DNA of 64,000 nucleotides from Eubacteriaceae bacterium (GCA_016650045.1 JAENWK010000002.1:1-64000), one strand, 5' to 3'. Numbered from the stretch's first letter, positions 19,703-30,263 are shown. Notes: a model not told the origin generated them from the sequence alone. Program-made: numbers and translations.

Positions 19703-22700
19703 ATGAAGAAATTTAATAAAATATTAATAGCAAACCGTGGCGAAATAGCCATACGAATCATTAGAGCCTGTCAGGAACTTGGAATCCGTTCGGTGGCTAT
19801 CTATGCCCAGGAAGATAATCTATCGCTTTTTAGAACGAAAGCAGATGAGTCTTATCTGATCACAGGAACCACCGGACCGGTGGAAGCCTATCTTGATATG
19901 GATAAGATTATTACTCTGGCAAAGAAAAAAGAAGTGGATGCCATACATCCCGGTTACGGATTTTTGTCTGAAAACCCCTTGTTTGCAAAACGCTGCCAGG
20001 AAGAAGGCATCGTTTTTATTGGTCCAACCCATGAAATGATGGAACAAATGGGCGATAAAATTCAATCGAAAATCGTTGCGAAAAGTTTAAATGTTCCAAC
20101 GATTCCCGGGGTTGAAAAACCCATTACTTCAGATGAAGAAGCCATTAAATTTGCAAAACAAGCAGGATATCCAATTATGCTAAAGGCTGCTGCCGGTGGT
20201 GGTGGTCGTGGTATGCGTATTGTTCAGGATCAAAAGCATCTATTAAAGGAATTCCACTCTGCCACCAGTGAGGCCACCAAGGCATTTGGGAACGGTACTA
20301 TTTTTGTAGAAAAATATTTGGAAGAGCCAAAGCATATTGAGGTCCAAATTTTAGGCGATAATTATGGAAACATTGTTCATCTCTATGAAAGGGATTGCTC
20401 CATACAACGACGCCATCAGAAAATTATTGAATTCACTCCGTCCCTGAGTATTGACGAAGAACAAAGAGAAGCCATTTGCCGAGATGCCATTAAACTGGCT
20501 AAGGCAGTCAATTATCGCAATGCCGGAACCATTGAGTTTTTAGTGGACAAAAACGGCGATCATTATTTCATTGAAATGAACCCACGTATTCAGGTAGAAC
20601 ATACCGTCACCGAGCTGGTCACTGGGATTGACATCGTTCAGTCCCAGATTCTCATTGCCCAGGGATTGCCGCTGCATTCTGATGAAATAGGAATTCCCAG
20701 TCAGGACTCAATCAAACCGCGGGGAGCCTCCATCCAGTGTCGAATTACCACAGAAGATCCAAATAATCACTTTATGCCGGATACCGGCCGACTGGATGTT
20801 TATCGAACAGGCAGTGGTTTTGGAATACGACTTGATGGGGGAAACGGTTTTACCGGAGCGGAAATATCCCCCTATTATGATAGTCTCCTGGTAAAAAGCA
20901 CTTCTTTTTCCAGAACCTTTGAAGATGCTCGTCGTAAAGCCGTGCGAGGCCTTAAGGAAATGAATATTGAGGGAGTTCAAACCAACAAGGACTTCTTAAT
21001 TAACGTGCTTCAGCATCCTGTTTTTGTCAGCGGGAATTGTGACACAAAATTCATTGATGATCATCCGGAGTTATTCAATATAGAAGAACAAAAAAGCGAA
21101 GCATCAAATATCCTCGGATACTTTGGGAATATTATTGTTAATGAAACCTTTGGTGATAAACCGGACTTTGATGAGCCCTATATTCCTGAAATTACAGATG
21201 GGATCACCCTTCGCGGTACCAAGCAAATTTTAGATGAACAGGGTCCGGATGGTTTGGTAAAATGGATCAAAGAACAGAATAAACTGCTGATTTGTGATAC
21301 CACCCTTCGGGATGCCCATCAATCCATTGCCGCAACCCGTGTGCGTAGTCGGGATATGATTAAGATAGCACCGGAAACCGCTGCTTTAGCACCTGATTTG
21401 TTTGCCCTGGAAATGTGGGGCGGGGCAACCTTCGATGTTTCCTATCGCTTCCTCAAGGAATCACCCTGGCGTCGTTTAGATGAACTTCGAAAGCGCATAC
21501 CCAATATTTTATTCCAGATGCTGCTGCGCGGAGCCAATGCCGTCGGATACAAAAATTATCCTGACAATGTCATTCGTGCCTTTGTTCAGCAATCCGCAAA
21601 AAGTGGGATTGATATTTTTAGAATCTTTGATTCCCTTAACTGGATGGAAGGCATGAAAATCTCCATTGACGAAGTTTTAAAAACCGGTAAAATTGCCGAA
21701 GTCAGCATGTGCTATACCGGTGATATTTTGGATAAATCACGAACAAAATATGATCTGGATTATTATCTGAGAATGGCCCGGGAAATTGAAAAAACAGGGG
21801 CCCATATTTTAGCGATTAAGGACATGTCCGGGTTATTAAAACCGGGAGCAGCCTTTAAACTCATCAAAGCATTAAAGGAAGAAGTGAGCTTACCGATTCA
21901 TCTGCATACCCATGATACCACGGGAAATGGTGTTGCCACGGTTCTCTTTGGAAGCATGGCAGGAGCGGATATTGCCGATGCGGCCTTTAATGGTCTCAGT
22001 GGTTTGACCTCTCAGCCGGCCCTGAATTCCATTGTTGCGGCACTGAAAAACACACCACGAGATACTGGTTTAAGTGAAGATGAACTTCAGGTATTATCTG
22101 ACTATTGGGGAACTACCCGTCAAATGTACGGTAAATTTGAATCAGAACTAAAATCAGGATCCACGGAAATTTACAAATATGAAATTCCCGGCGGACAATA
22201 CTCGAATCTTCGGGGTCAGGTGGAAAGCTTTGGTCTCGGTCATAAATTCAGAGAAGTCAAAGACAAATACATGGAAGCCAACCTAATGTTAGGTGATATC
22301 GTTAAAGTCACACCTTCCTCTAAAACCGTTGGAGATTTAGCCATTTTCATGGTTCAAAATGATTTAACCGCAAATAATATCCGGACCAAGGGCAAGGAAC
22401 TTTCTTATCCCGATTCGGTGGTGGATTTTTACAAGGGAATGATCGGTCAGCCTGAAGGGGGATTTGATCCTGAACTCCAAAAAATCGTTCTCAAGGGCAC
22501 CGAGCCCATAACAGTTCGACCCGGCACTTTATTGCCAGATGAAGATTTTGAAGGACTGCGCGCGGAATTCATGGAAGAGTTTGATTATATTTTAGATGAC
22601 CGTGAAGTTCTCAGTGTTGCCCTTTATCCAAAGGTCATGCGGGAATATGTGGAATTTCTTCAGGAAACCGGCGATTTTATGCGAATGGAAAGTCATAATT

Positions 22701-23131
22701 TCTTCTATGGACTTAAAAAAGGCGAAGTTGCCGAAGTGGAAATGGATGAAGGAAAATGTTTCATTATTAAGCTTGTGAGTATTGGATTACCAAATGATGA
22801 GGGTATGCGTTCCATTATGTTTGAAGTGGATGGTTTCCGTCGGGAAATCCATGTTGAGGATCGACGAAGTCTTTCTGCAAAACAAAAAACCACCATGCTT
22901 AAAGCAGATCCGAAAAATAGCAAACAAATTGGATCCGGTATTCCGGGAACCGTTCTAAAAGTATTGGTGAACGAAGGCGATTCAGTGGTTAAACATCAGG
23001 CATTGGTTATTGTTGAAGCCATGAAAATGGAAACAGAAATGGTGGCCAGTGAAGACGGCATCGTAAAACGCATCTTTGTTTCAGAAGGACAAAGTGTTCA
23101 ATCAGGAGAACTGGTTGTGGAAATGGAATAA
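19703..23131 (+). CDS. pyc: Pyruvate carboxylase
   Basis: N-terminal biotin carboxylase (KILIANRGEIAIRIIRAC), carboxyltransferase (DTTLRDAHQSIAATRVR), C-terminal biotinyl site (VEAMKMET). Confidence 0.97.
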   Translation: MKKFNKILIANRGEIAIRIIRACQELGIRSVAIYAQEDNLSLFRTKADESYLITGTTGPVEAYLDMDKIITLAKKKEVDAIHPGYGFLSENPLFAKRCQEEGIVFIGPTHEMMEQMGDKIQSKIVAKSLNVPTIPGVEKPITSDEEAIKFAKQAGYPIMLKAAAGGGGRGMRIVQDQKHLLKEFHSATSEATKAFGNGTIFVEKYLEEPKHIEVQILGDNYGNIVHLYERDCSIQRRHQKIIEFTPSLSIDEEQREAICRDAIKLAKAVNYRNAGTIEFLVDKNGDHYFIEMNPRIQVEHTVTELVTGIDIVQSQILIAQGLPLHSDEIGIPSQDSIKPRGASIQCRITTEDPNNHFMPDTGRLDVYRTGSGFGIRLDGGNGFTGAEISPYYDSLLVKSTSFSRTFEDARRKAVRGLKEMNIEGVQTNKDFLINVLQHPVFVSGNCDTKFIDDHPELFNIEEQKSEASNILGYFGNIIVNETFGDKPDFDEPYIPEITDGITLRGTKQILDEQGPDGLVKWIKEQNKLLICDTTLRDAHQSIAATRVRSRDMIKIAPETAALAPDLFALEMWGGATFDVSYRFLKESPWRRLDELRKRIPNILFQMLLRGANAVGYKNYPDNVIRAFVQQSAKSGIDIFRIFDSLNWMEGMKISIDEVLKTGKIAEVSMCYTGDILDKSRTKYDLDYYLRMAREIEKTGAHILAIKDMSGLLKPGAAFKLIKALKEEVSLPIHLHTHDTTGNGVATVLFGSMAGADIADAAFNGLSGLTSQPALNSIVAALKNTPRDTGLSEDELQVLSDYWGTTRQMYGKFESELKSGSTEIYKYEIPGGQYSNLRGQVESFGLGHKFREVKDKYMEANLMLGDIVKVTPSSKTVGDLAIFMVQNDLTANNIRTKGKELSYPDSVVDFYKGMIGQPEGGFDPELQKIVLKGTEPITVRPGTLLPDEDFEGLRAEFMEEFDYILDDREVLSVALYPKVMREYVEFLQETGDFMRMESHNFFYGLKKGEVAEVEMDEGKCFIIKLVSIGLPNDEGMRSIMFEVDGFRREIHVEDRRSLSAKQKTTMLKADPKNSKQIGSGIPGTVLKVLVNEGDSVVKHQALVIVEAMKMETEMVASEDGIVKRIFVSEGQSVQSGELVVEME

Positions 23132-23151
23132 TTGGTTAAAAAATAATTAAA

Positions 23152-23193
23152 AAAAGGAGTTGTCATCTGAGTAAAGATGACAGCTCCTTTTTT
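23152..23193. terminator. Bidirectional terminator between convergent genes
   Basis: AAAAGGAGTTGTCATC TGAGTAAA GATGACAGCTCCTTTT. Confidence 0.85.
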
Positions 23194-23201
23194 ATTTTTG
23201 A

Positions 23202-25448
23202 CTAGATAACAGTAACCGATACTGGCAGACTCACCGATGTAACTGATGAAAAACCGGCTTGTGTGTTTGTAATTTCCACGTAATAATAAGTGGTTCCGAC
23301 ACTTGCTTTGGCACTGGTATTAAGGGAAGAACTGGTATTAGTACCATCAGCAACGGCAGTACCGTCAGCATTGATTTCTTTTGTGCTTTCATACCACTGA
23401 TAGGTTAAAGTTCCTCCATTGTCGACACTGGCATCAACCGTAAGGGTGATAGGTGCTGAGGCAGAAACATTTCCAATGCTCACTGGTTGGGTGTTTATTT
23501 TTGGCAATTCAGCCAGGGCAATGGGATTCGCCACAGTGGTTCCGGTCACAACAGTCCCAACGAATACGGTAATAGGCTCTGCATTTTCAGCAGTTAATAG
23601 ACAAGAATAGTAAATTGACCCGGCGTTAGTTGATACTGGTGGATCGTAGGTCGAACCAGTAGCTCCCCCAAGGGTGGTTTCAACATCATTCCCAAGGGAA
23701 TCCTTTGTTTTTTGAGACCATTGGTAACGCAGTGTTTTTCCTTCGGTTACAGTCGCATCAATTTTTAGTTCGGTAGGATCACCATTAAGATAGATGCGTT
23801 GGGACGTTAAGGTCGATGTTACTGTGATCAACGGTTGTGATTTGACCGTTAACTTAATTTCGGGCTTAATAGAATCTTTATTGACATAGTCCCCAGGCAT
23901 GGTTAATGTTCCGGTATAGGTGGTTTCCCCGACTTTTTTACAATCAGCGGATGCTGGGTTCCAGTTGATGGAACAGGGAAGTGTTTCGGTACCAAAACCT
24001 TTGGCGATGACAATGACCGGCAGAGAATATCCGGCATTATAATCAATGGTTTTGGAAATGCTATTATTAACAGCATCAATGGTATCAATCATGGTCACTG
24101 CTGTAATATTTGTCTTTACGGTTATCTTGCAGGATCCTGCATTAGTGCCATTCTGAGTTCTGGCGGTAATGATCACGTCACCATTAGCTACAGGCGTTAC
24201 TAAACCATTGGTGACCGTAGCAATTTTTATGTCAGATGATTCCCAGGTAATGGTTTTATTCGTCGCATTATCAGGAAGGACGGTGGCATTTATCATCAGG
24301 GTACTTCCCATGAGGAGCTCAGCAGACAAGGGATCAATAGTTACCGAGGTAACATCAATGGCAACCGGTGGAGCTGGTATGGGTTGCAAAGGAGGAATGA
24401 GCGGTGCTTCAATGGGAATCACAGTTGGGCTTTGCGGTACTGAACTGGATGCGTTGCTGGCAATACCAGTCCAAGTCTGTTCCGAAACCCAGGAAGTATT
24501 GCTGCTGCCACCAGAAGTTGTCGTTTTTATTGTTGAAGTGGATATTTTATAGCCTCCCATGGGATCGACCACCACCGGTTTAGGGGTAATATAAATAATA
24601 TCAGGGATAACGGATCCGGTAATATTCGCTTCATTATTGGTGGTGACATTGGTAACACTGCCTTCACCGTTAATTTCCACTCTAGTGTCAGTAGCCATCG
24701 AAGCAATGATGGCATTATTCCCCAGGGTGATGGTAGTGCCCTCACCTGCACCTGTGAGTATTAAGGCACCAACATTTGAATTAAAGGTTAAAGTAACCTT
24801 TGCTTCGGTTTGCACTTTGTCAACAACGGCATTGCTGATGAGTGTTGAACCAGCAGCATCCGAACCAAAAGTAATTGTTTTGGTGGGAGTGTTAAGAACA
24901 ATATCAGCGGGTCCATTTGCTAAAATATTCGTTATGATTGCCTTGTCCTGGGAGGTGATGGAGGTTCGACCCGCAGTTATTTCAACAATCATATTCTTAA
25001 TTTGACTATTTCCATTAGCCACAACGATACAAGCTTTCTTGGCATCAAGAGTTTCAATTTTGGCATCTCCGAGTAAAACAATCTTTACCCCTTTTTTCTC
25101 AACGGTGATCCGCTGATATGATCCGCCATCAAAATAAATGGTATCGCCGCCTTTGATCAGGACTTCGCCTTTAACATCACAGTTGATAAAATGGGCATTG
25201 CCTTCACTAATGGCTTCGTCAATAAGGACGTTTCCAGTAAAGGTGGCATTTTCAATGGTTACACCAGAAACAGTAATTTGGCCATTCTTATAGGTTGCTT
25301 TTTCGTTATAAGTTCCTGACGCATTATAGGTTTTCATTTCACTAGAGTTCACACCCACACTTTGGAAAAATAAGATAGCGGTAATAAGAACAAGGAGGAT
25401 TAAAATAATGGCAATAATTGATTTTTTTTGCATATTTCCCTTTTCCAT
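23202..25448 (-). CDS. Surface-anchored Ig-like (Big_2) domain protein with Thr/Asn-rich beta-repeat N-terminal region
   Basis: N-terminal TM; VTSVTIDPLSAELLMGSTLMINATVLPDNATNKTITWESSDIKIATVTNGLVTPVANGDVIITA is a Big_2 domain; further Ig-like repeats (YQWSQKT, YQWYEST). Confidence 0.8.
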   Translation of the reverse strand: MEKGNMQKKSIIAIILILLVLITAILFFQSVGVNSSEMKTYNASGTYNEKATYKNGQITVSGVTIENATFTGNVLIDEAISEGNAHFINCDVKGEVLIKGGDTIYFDGGSYQRITVEKKGVKIVLLGDAKIETLDAKKACIVVANGNSQIKNMIVEITAGRTSITSQDKAIITNILANGPADIVLNTPTKTITFGSDAAGSTLISNAVVDKVQTEAKVTLTFNSNVGALILTGAGEGTTITLGNNAIIASMATDTRVEINGEGSVTNVTTNNEANITGSVIPDIIYITPKPVVVDPMGGYKISTSTIKTTTSGGSSNTSWVSEQTWTGIASNASSSVPQSPTVIPIEAPLIPPLQPIPAPPVAIDVTSVTIDPLSAELLMGSTLMINATVLPDNATNKTITWESSDIKIATVTNGLVTPVANGDVIITARTQNGTNAGSCKITVKTNITAVTMIDTIDAVNNSISKTIDYNAGYSLPVIVIAKGFGTETLPCSINWNPASADCKKVGETTYTGTLTMPGDYVNKDSIKPEIKLTVKSQPLITVTSTLTSQRIYLNGDPTELKIDATVTEGKTLRYQWSQKTKDSLGNDVETTLGGATGSTYDPPVSTNAGSIYYSCLLTAENAEPITVFVGTVVTGTTVANPIALAELPKINTQPVSIGNVSASAPITLTVDASVDNGGTLTYQWYESTKEINADGTAVADGTNTSSSLNTSAKASVGTTYYYVEITNTQAGFSSVTSVSLPVSVTVI

Positions 25449-25922
25449 TTCTTTATTTTTATGGTCTTTTTAGATTTAATTCAGGTGTGAAAATTGTATC
25501 ACAATTAGTCAGGAATGTAAATACGATGTAAACAAATTGTAAAAAAAAATTATAAAGATTTAAGGTTTAATGCTAATATCCTTTTGATTGTCTTCGATTT
25601 TAGTATTTCGGCGGTCGAAGCGAGCAGTGTCATTGCAAGGCCTATTATTAAAAGTGCAATCGACATACCCAATAGTATCAGTGATGTTTTTATGGGCTTT
25701 TTCTTTACATTAAATAGAATGATTAAAATCACACACTTTATATCCGTGGCTATCAAGAGGGAACAGTCTTTACAATCCAGGATAAGCTGGAAAATCCAGC
25801 GGAATAAAAAAATTCCAGCTTTTATGAAACAAAAGTTTAGACAGAAGCGCCTTTTCATAATATAATGAGGCAACGAGTGGGAAGATAAACCTTCCAAGTC
25901 ACCATAAAACAGGAGAGTATAG

Positions 25923-26504
25923 ATGAAAAAGCTGATTTTAGTAACATCGCCGCCTGCAAGTGGAAAAACATATGTATGCAAAAAACTTGCTGAGGTATTA
26001 ACCCATGTGGTTTACCTGGATAAAGATACGCTAATACCCCTATCAAAACAGATTTTTGTCGTTGCAGGGGAAGAATATAATCGGAGTTCTGATTTCTTTA
26101 ATAAGAATATTCGTGATTATGAATATGAAACAATCGTAGCCCTTGCATTGGAAGCCCTGGATTATGATAATATTGTTTTGATTAATGCACCTTTTACAAA
26201 AGAAATACGAGACTTAGGCTATATCAATGGTCTTAAAGAAAAATTGAAAGAAAAAAAGGCATCGTTAGTTATCGTTTGGGTGGAAACTGCTGTTGATGTC
26301 ACACGGCAAAGAATGATTGCAAGAAATTCTGAAAGAGATACATGGAAACTTGAGCATTGGGGTGAATATATTGCGGGACGTAATTTTGATATTCCCATTG
26401 CGCTGGATGATCCTGGTGTTAAAGATGATTTGCTTATTTTCAAGAACTCAAATGATGAAGAATTCAAAACGTCATTAAAACACATTGTATCGATACTTGA
26501 TTAG
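25923..26504 (+). CDS. AAA/P-loop ATP-binding protein (kinase-like)
   Basis: KKLILVTSPPASGKTYVCKKLAE Walker A. Confidence 0.7.
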   Translation: MKKLILVTSPPASGKTYVCKKLAEVLTHVVYLDKDTLIPLSKQIFVVAGEEYNRSSDFFNKNIRDYEYETIVALALEALDYDNIVLINAPFTKEIRDLGYINGLKEKLKEKKASLVIVWVETAVDVTRQRMIARNSERDTWKLEHWGEYIAGRNFDIPIALDDPGVKDDLLIFKNSNDEEFKTSLKHIVSILD

Positions 26505-26591
26505 AACGATTAAAAATATACCAAAACATTTTTGAGCTGGTTCGTTTCATAGAGTCCAGAAGACAAATAACTTTAAAGGAGAATTAAATTA

Positions 26592-27308
26592 ATGGAAAAA
26601 GCAATCGTTTTATTAAGTGGCGGAATTGACAGTACAACCTGTCTTGCCATGGCAGTCGACAAGTTTGGTTTCGAAAACATCACTGCGCTGTCAATCCAAT
26701 ATGGTCAAAAACACAGCAAAGAATTAGAGTCAGCAAAAAAAATTGCAGAGCATTATAAGGTGTTACATATCGTCAAAGATCTGTCGGATATCTTTTCATT
26801 TAGCAATTGCTCCCTTCTTAAAGGAAGTGACAGAAATATTGAACATTCGTCCTATGCAGAACAACTCGAAGCCATTGGCGGAGAAGGAACCGTTTCAACC
26901 TATGTTCCCTTTCGTAATGGATTGCTACTCTCATTTGCTGCAGCCACGGCCATCAGCATTGGCGCAGGCGTTATCTATTATGGCGCTCATGCCGATGATG
27001 CTGCAGGTAGAGCCTACCCTGACTGTACCCCAGAGTTTGAACGGGCAATGAATGAAGCAATCTATGAAGGATCAGGACATATCCTCAGGATGTATGCGCC
27101 TCTGATGGAAATGAATAAGGCGGGAGTCGTTGAAGCAGGCTTATCTCTGGACGCACCCTATGCATTAACCTGGAGTTGTTATGAGGGTGACGACGTTCCC
27201 TGCGGGACTTGCGGCACATGTATTGACAGACAAGCTGCATTTGATGCAAATGGCATAGCAGATCCGGCGATTGAAAAAATAGAGCAGAAAAATAATGATG
27301 GAAAATGA
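26592..27308 (+). CDS. queC: 7-cyano-7-deazaguanine synthase
   Basis: KAIVLLSGGIDSTTCLAMA; zinc motif CYEGDDVPCGTCGTC. Confidence 0.95.
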   Translation: MEKAIVLLSGGIDSTTCLAMAVDKFGFENITALSIQYGQKHSKELESAKKIAEHYKVLHIVKDLSDIFSFSNCSLLKGSDRNIEHSSYAEQLEAIGGEGTVSTYVPFRNGLLLSFAAATAISIGAGVIYYGAHADDAAGRAYPDCTPEFERAMNEAIYEGSGHILRMYAPLMEMNKAGVVEAGLSLDAPYALTWSCYEGDDVPCGTCGTCIDRQAAFDANGIADPAIEKIEQKNNDGK

Positions 27309-27396
27309 ATTATCTATAGCCGAGCATAATATTGAAAATAGTCACCAAATAGTCGCCAAGGTATGGGTTTTTGACCTCTTTAAGTATCTGGACAAT

Positions 27397-27425
27397 AAAA
27401 AAAGAGAGCCTCAACGGCTCTCTTA
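27397..27425 (-). terminator. Terminator downstream of tRNA-Ala
   Basis: Minus strand: AGAGAGCCGTTGAGGCTCTCTTTTTTT. Confidence 0.75.
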
Positions 27426-27437
27426 TGCAATTCTAAT

Positions 27438-27513
27438 TGGTGGAGATGAGGGGACTCGAACCCCTGGCCTTCTGACTGCCAGTCAGACGCGATCCCAACT
27501 TCGCCACACCCCC
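27438..27513 (-). tRNA. tRNA-Ala (anticodon GGC), encoded CCA
   Basis: Minus strand: GGGGGTG TG GCGAAGTTGGGATCGC G TCTGA CTGGCAG TCAGA AGGCC AGGGGTTCGAGTCCCCT CATCTCC ACCA; all stems pair; G3-U70 identity pair present. Confidence 0.92.
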
Positions 27514-27898
27514 AAAAGTATCCAAGTTTTGGACACCTCTATAGTATAATGGAGAGATCTTTTTTTTGCAAGTGTTTCTTTTTAAATAATAATGATTTTT
27601 TAATATTTTTTAATAGATTAAGTCTATGGGTTAATAAAAATACAAGAAAGAAAAAAATTTCGAAATATACAATTTCAAGAAATAATATTGCAATATTTTT
27701 GTCGAAAAACAATCTGATTCTGATTACGAGAAAAATAGCGGATTGTTTTAAATATTCGGCAATACAATACTGATTGAAAGCAAAATATTATAAAAATCCA
27801 AATAAAACGGCAAAAATTTCCTGAATGTGTTATAATATTGCGCAATAGAGGTCTGCGTGATAAGAGAATTATAGGATTATTTTCAAAAGGGGTTGTAA

Positions 27899-29158
27899 AT
27901 GAGAGTCTTATTAAAAATTACAGACATAATTGATGTAGAAGTCTTACAAAGAATACAGGATTCCTTTTCCAGTGCCACAGGGCTTGCAGCGGTTACCGTT
28001 GATTATAAAGGTAATCCAATCACAGAATTCAGTAACTTTACCGATTTTTGCAACTGCGTTCGGAAAGATAGTGATAACCGAGATTCCTGTTCTCAGTCGG
28101 ATGCCCATGGAGGCATCGAATCAGCTCGGTCAGGAAAGCCATCGATTTATATCTGTCATGGTGGTTTGGTTGATCTGGCAGTACCCATTATGGTTAAAGG
28201 AAACTACCTGGGAGCCATTTTAGCAGGACAGGTAAAAATCGATGAAGCTGAAATGAAACGACTCCCACTTGGAACAAGTCATCCAATCACAGATTTTTCT
28301 GATCAACCTGAAATTCTTCAACTTTACAATAATACGTTAACGACAAGTCTTGCCCAGGTAAGGGCGGCAGCGGAACTGCTCTACACCATCGCAAACTATC
28401 TCGTCGAAAAGCAGATGATTCATATTATTCAAGAAGAACTGCATAATAAGAACCTCGAATTAATGGAAGAAGTGAAATTGCGAAGTGAGGTTGAGGCTTC
28501 CCTTAAAGAAGCGGATCTTAAAGCCCTCCAGGCACAGATCAATCCACATTTCCTTTTTAATGTTCTTAACACGATCGGACGTTTAGCCCTTCTTGAAGGT
28601 GCGGACAAAACCCAGGAAATGATTTATGCTTTTTCGGATATGATGCGCTATACCCTTAAAAAAGAAAAAAACAATGTCGTGACATTAAAGGAAGAATTGG
28701 AACACGTGCAGAATTATCTCTCCATTCAGAAAATGAGATTGGGCACTCGATTAAATTATAAAGTGACCGTTGATGAATTGGCGGAAGATATTTTGTGCCC
28801 TTTTATGACGGTACAACCATTTGTGGAAAATGCAATTATACATGCTATTGAACCTAACGCCAAGGGTGGAGACGTCTCCATCACGGCCCAGCTTTTCAAA
28901 GAAATGGCAGTTTTGAAAATTGTGGATAATGGAAAGGGGATACCAGCGGATAAAATACATAAAATTTTAGAGGGAACCTATGAATCGGATGGTCGTGAAA
29001 AAAACACCGGTATTGGTATTAATAATGCAAACAAACGGCTGATGTATTACTATGGAGTGAACCACGGAGTTGAAATAAAAAGTGAGTTAAACAAGGGAAC
29101 GGAGATCACGATTAAAATACCACGGAAATCTCTTGTAGGAAGGGGATTGAATGTATAA
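27899..29158 (+). CDS. Sensor histidine kinase with N-terminal PocR domain (LytS/YehU-type kinase)
   Basis: PocR-like LQRIQDSFSSATGLAAVTVDYKGNPITEFSNFTDFC; QINPHFLFNVLNTIGRLALLEGA; DNGKGIP; no TM segment apparent. Confidence 0.88.
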   Translation: MRVLLKITDIIDVEVLQRIQDSFSSATGLAAVTVDYKGNPITEFSNFTDFCNCVRKDSDNRDSCSQSDAHGGIESARSGKPSIYICHGGLVDLAVPIMVKGNYLGAILAGQVKIDEAEMKRLPLGTSHPITDFSDQPEILQLYNNTLTTSLAQVRAAAELLYTIANYLVEKQMIHIIQEELHNKNLELMEEVKLRSEVEASLKEADLKALQAQINPHFLFNVLNTIGRLALLEGADKTQEMIYAFSDMMRYTLKKEKNNVVTLKEELEHVQNYLSIQKMRLGTRLNYKVTVDELAEDILCPFMTVQPFVENAIIHAIEPNAKGGDVSITAQLFKEMAVLKIVDNGKGIPADKIHKILEGTYESDGREKNTGIGINNANKRLMYYYGVNHGVEIKSELNKGTEITIKIPRKSLVGRGLNV

Positions 29159-30263
29159 ACTATTTATTGTTGAAGATGAACATCTTGAAATTGAGGCTAT
29201 TAAACTTATTTTAAGTCAACATGGAGAAAACATTGAAGTCGTAGGAGAAGCCTACTCAGGACTGGTGGCCATCGAGGAAATCCGTCGTTTAAACCCGGAT
29301 ATTATCCTTTTGGACATTAATATTCTTGAAATCAATGGGATTGATGTACTTAAAATGATTAAAAAAGAAGATCAGGAAAAGAAAGTGATTCTTATCACAG
29401 CATTTAATGAATTTGATTTTGCCCATCAGGCTATAAAAGCCAGGGTGGATGATTTTCTATTAAAGCCAATTCGCCCTCAACAGTTAATGGATTCAATCAA
29501 TCAAAGCATATCTTCATTAAAGAACAATGCGAAAGAACGTTTTGATGAAAAAATGAATGAAGTTATCTTTGCTGTGATCCAGAAAAAATACAGTGGTGCA
29601 AGAAATGCGCTGATCAATTATCTGGACATGATTTATGATTACTATACCTATGATATTATTGGAATTCAAACTGAAATTCGCCATTTTATGGAGGAATTGA
29701 ACATTGTAACCCAGGATATGTGTGCCTACGAGTTAACAAGTCCACTTTGCGCAAACAATAATCTTCAGTTTGTTAATGGCTATCGAAATCGTTACGATCT
29801 TAAGATAGGAATTATGAAAACAATCGATAAAGTGTTTGACCGGATGCTTGATAATAAGGAAACCAGGAAAAATAATATTGAAGATATTCTAAATTACATC
29901 GATCGGAATTGTTATAAAGATATTTCGCTGGATCAAGTTGGAGAATATGCAAATATGAGTTCCTATTATTTAAGTAAGATATTTAAAAAGGAAACCGGTG
30001 TGAATTTTGTTACCTATCTTACAGAGTGCAAAATTGAAATTGCCAAGGATATGTTAGCCAATACAGATGTGCCCATCATTAATATTGCATTGGATCTGTC
30101 CTATCATGAGCCTAATTACTTTAGCAAAGTATTCAAAAAAAGTACGGGAATGACACCAACGGAGTATCGTAAAGAACGTCGAATGAGTCTTGAAGAAGAT
30201 GAGCAGTTAGGAAATCATCTTAACGATGACAAATTTCTTGGGAAACATCGAGACGTTTCATAA
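29151..30263 (+). CDS. Response regulator with REC and AraC-type HTH domains
   Basis: YKLFIVEDEHLEIEAIKLIL; LDQVGEYANMSSYYLSKIFKKETGVNFVTYLTECKIEIAKDMLANTDVPIINIALDLSYHEPNYFSKVFKKSTGMTPTEYRK. Confidence 0.92.
   Translation: MYKLFIVEDEHLEIEAIKLILSQHGENIEVVGEAYSGLVAIEEIRRLNPDIILLDINILEINGIDVLKMIKKEDQEKKVILITAFNEFDFAHQAIKARVDDFLLKPIRPQQLMDSINQSISSLKNNAKERFDEKMNEVIFAVIQKKYSGARNALINYLDMIYDYYTYDIIGIQTEIRHFMEELNIVTQDMCAYELTSPLCANNNLQFVNGYRNRYDLKIGIMKTIDKVFDRMLDNKETRKNNIEDILNYIDRNCYKDISLDQVGEYANMSSYYLSKIFKKETGVNFVTYLTECKIEIAKDMLANTDVPIINIALDLSYHEPNYFSKVFKKSTGMTPTEYRKERRMSLEEDEQLGNHLNDDKFLGKHRDVS

Noticed and set aside
27295-27549. 84-aa ORF containing GDEGTRTPGLLTASQTRSQLRHTPK
   Set aside because: Translation of the antisense of tRNA-Ala (27438-27513), a classic false ORF
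27549-27773. 74-aa ORF in AT-rich gap
   Set aside because: Low-complexity, no RBS or recognisable motif; likely chance ORF
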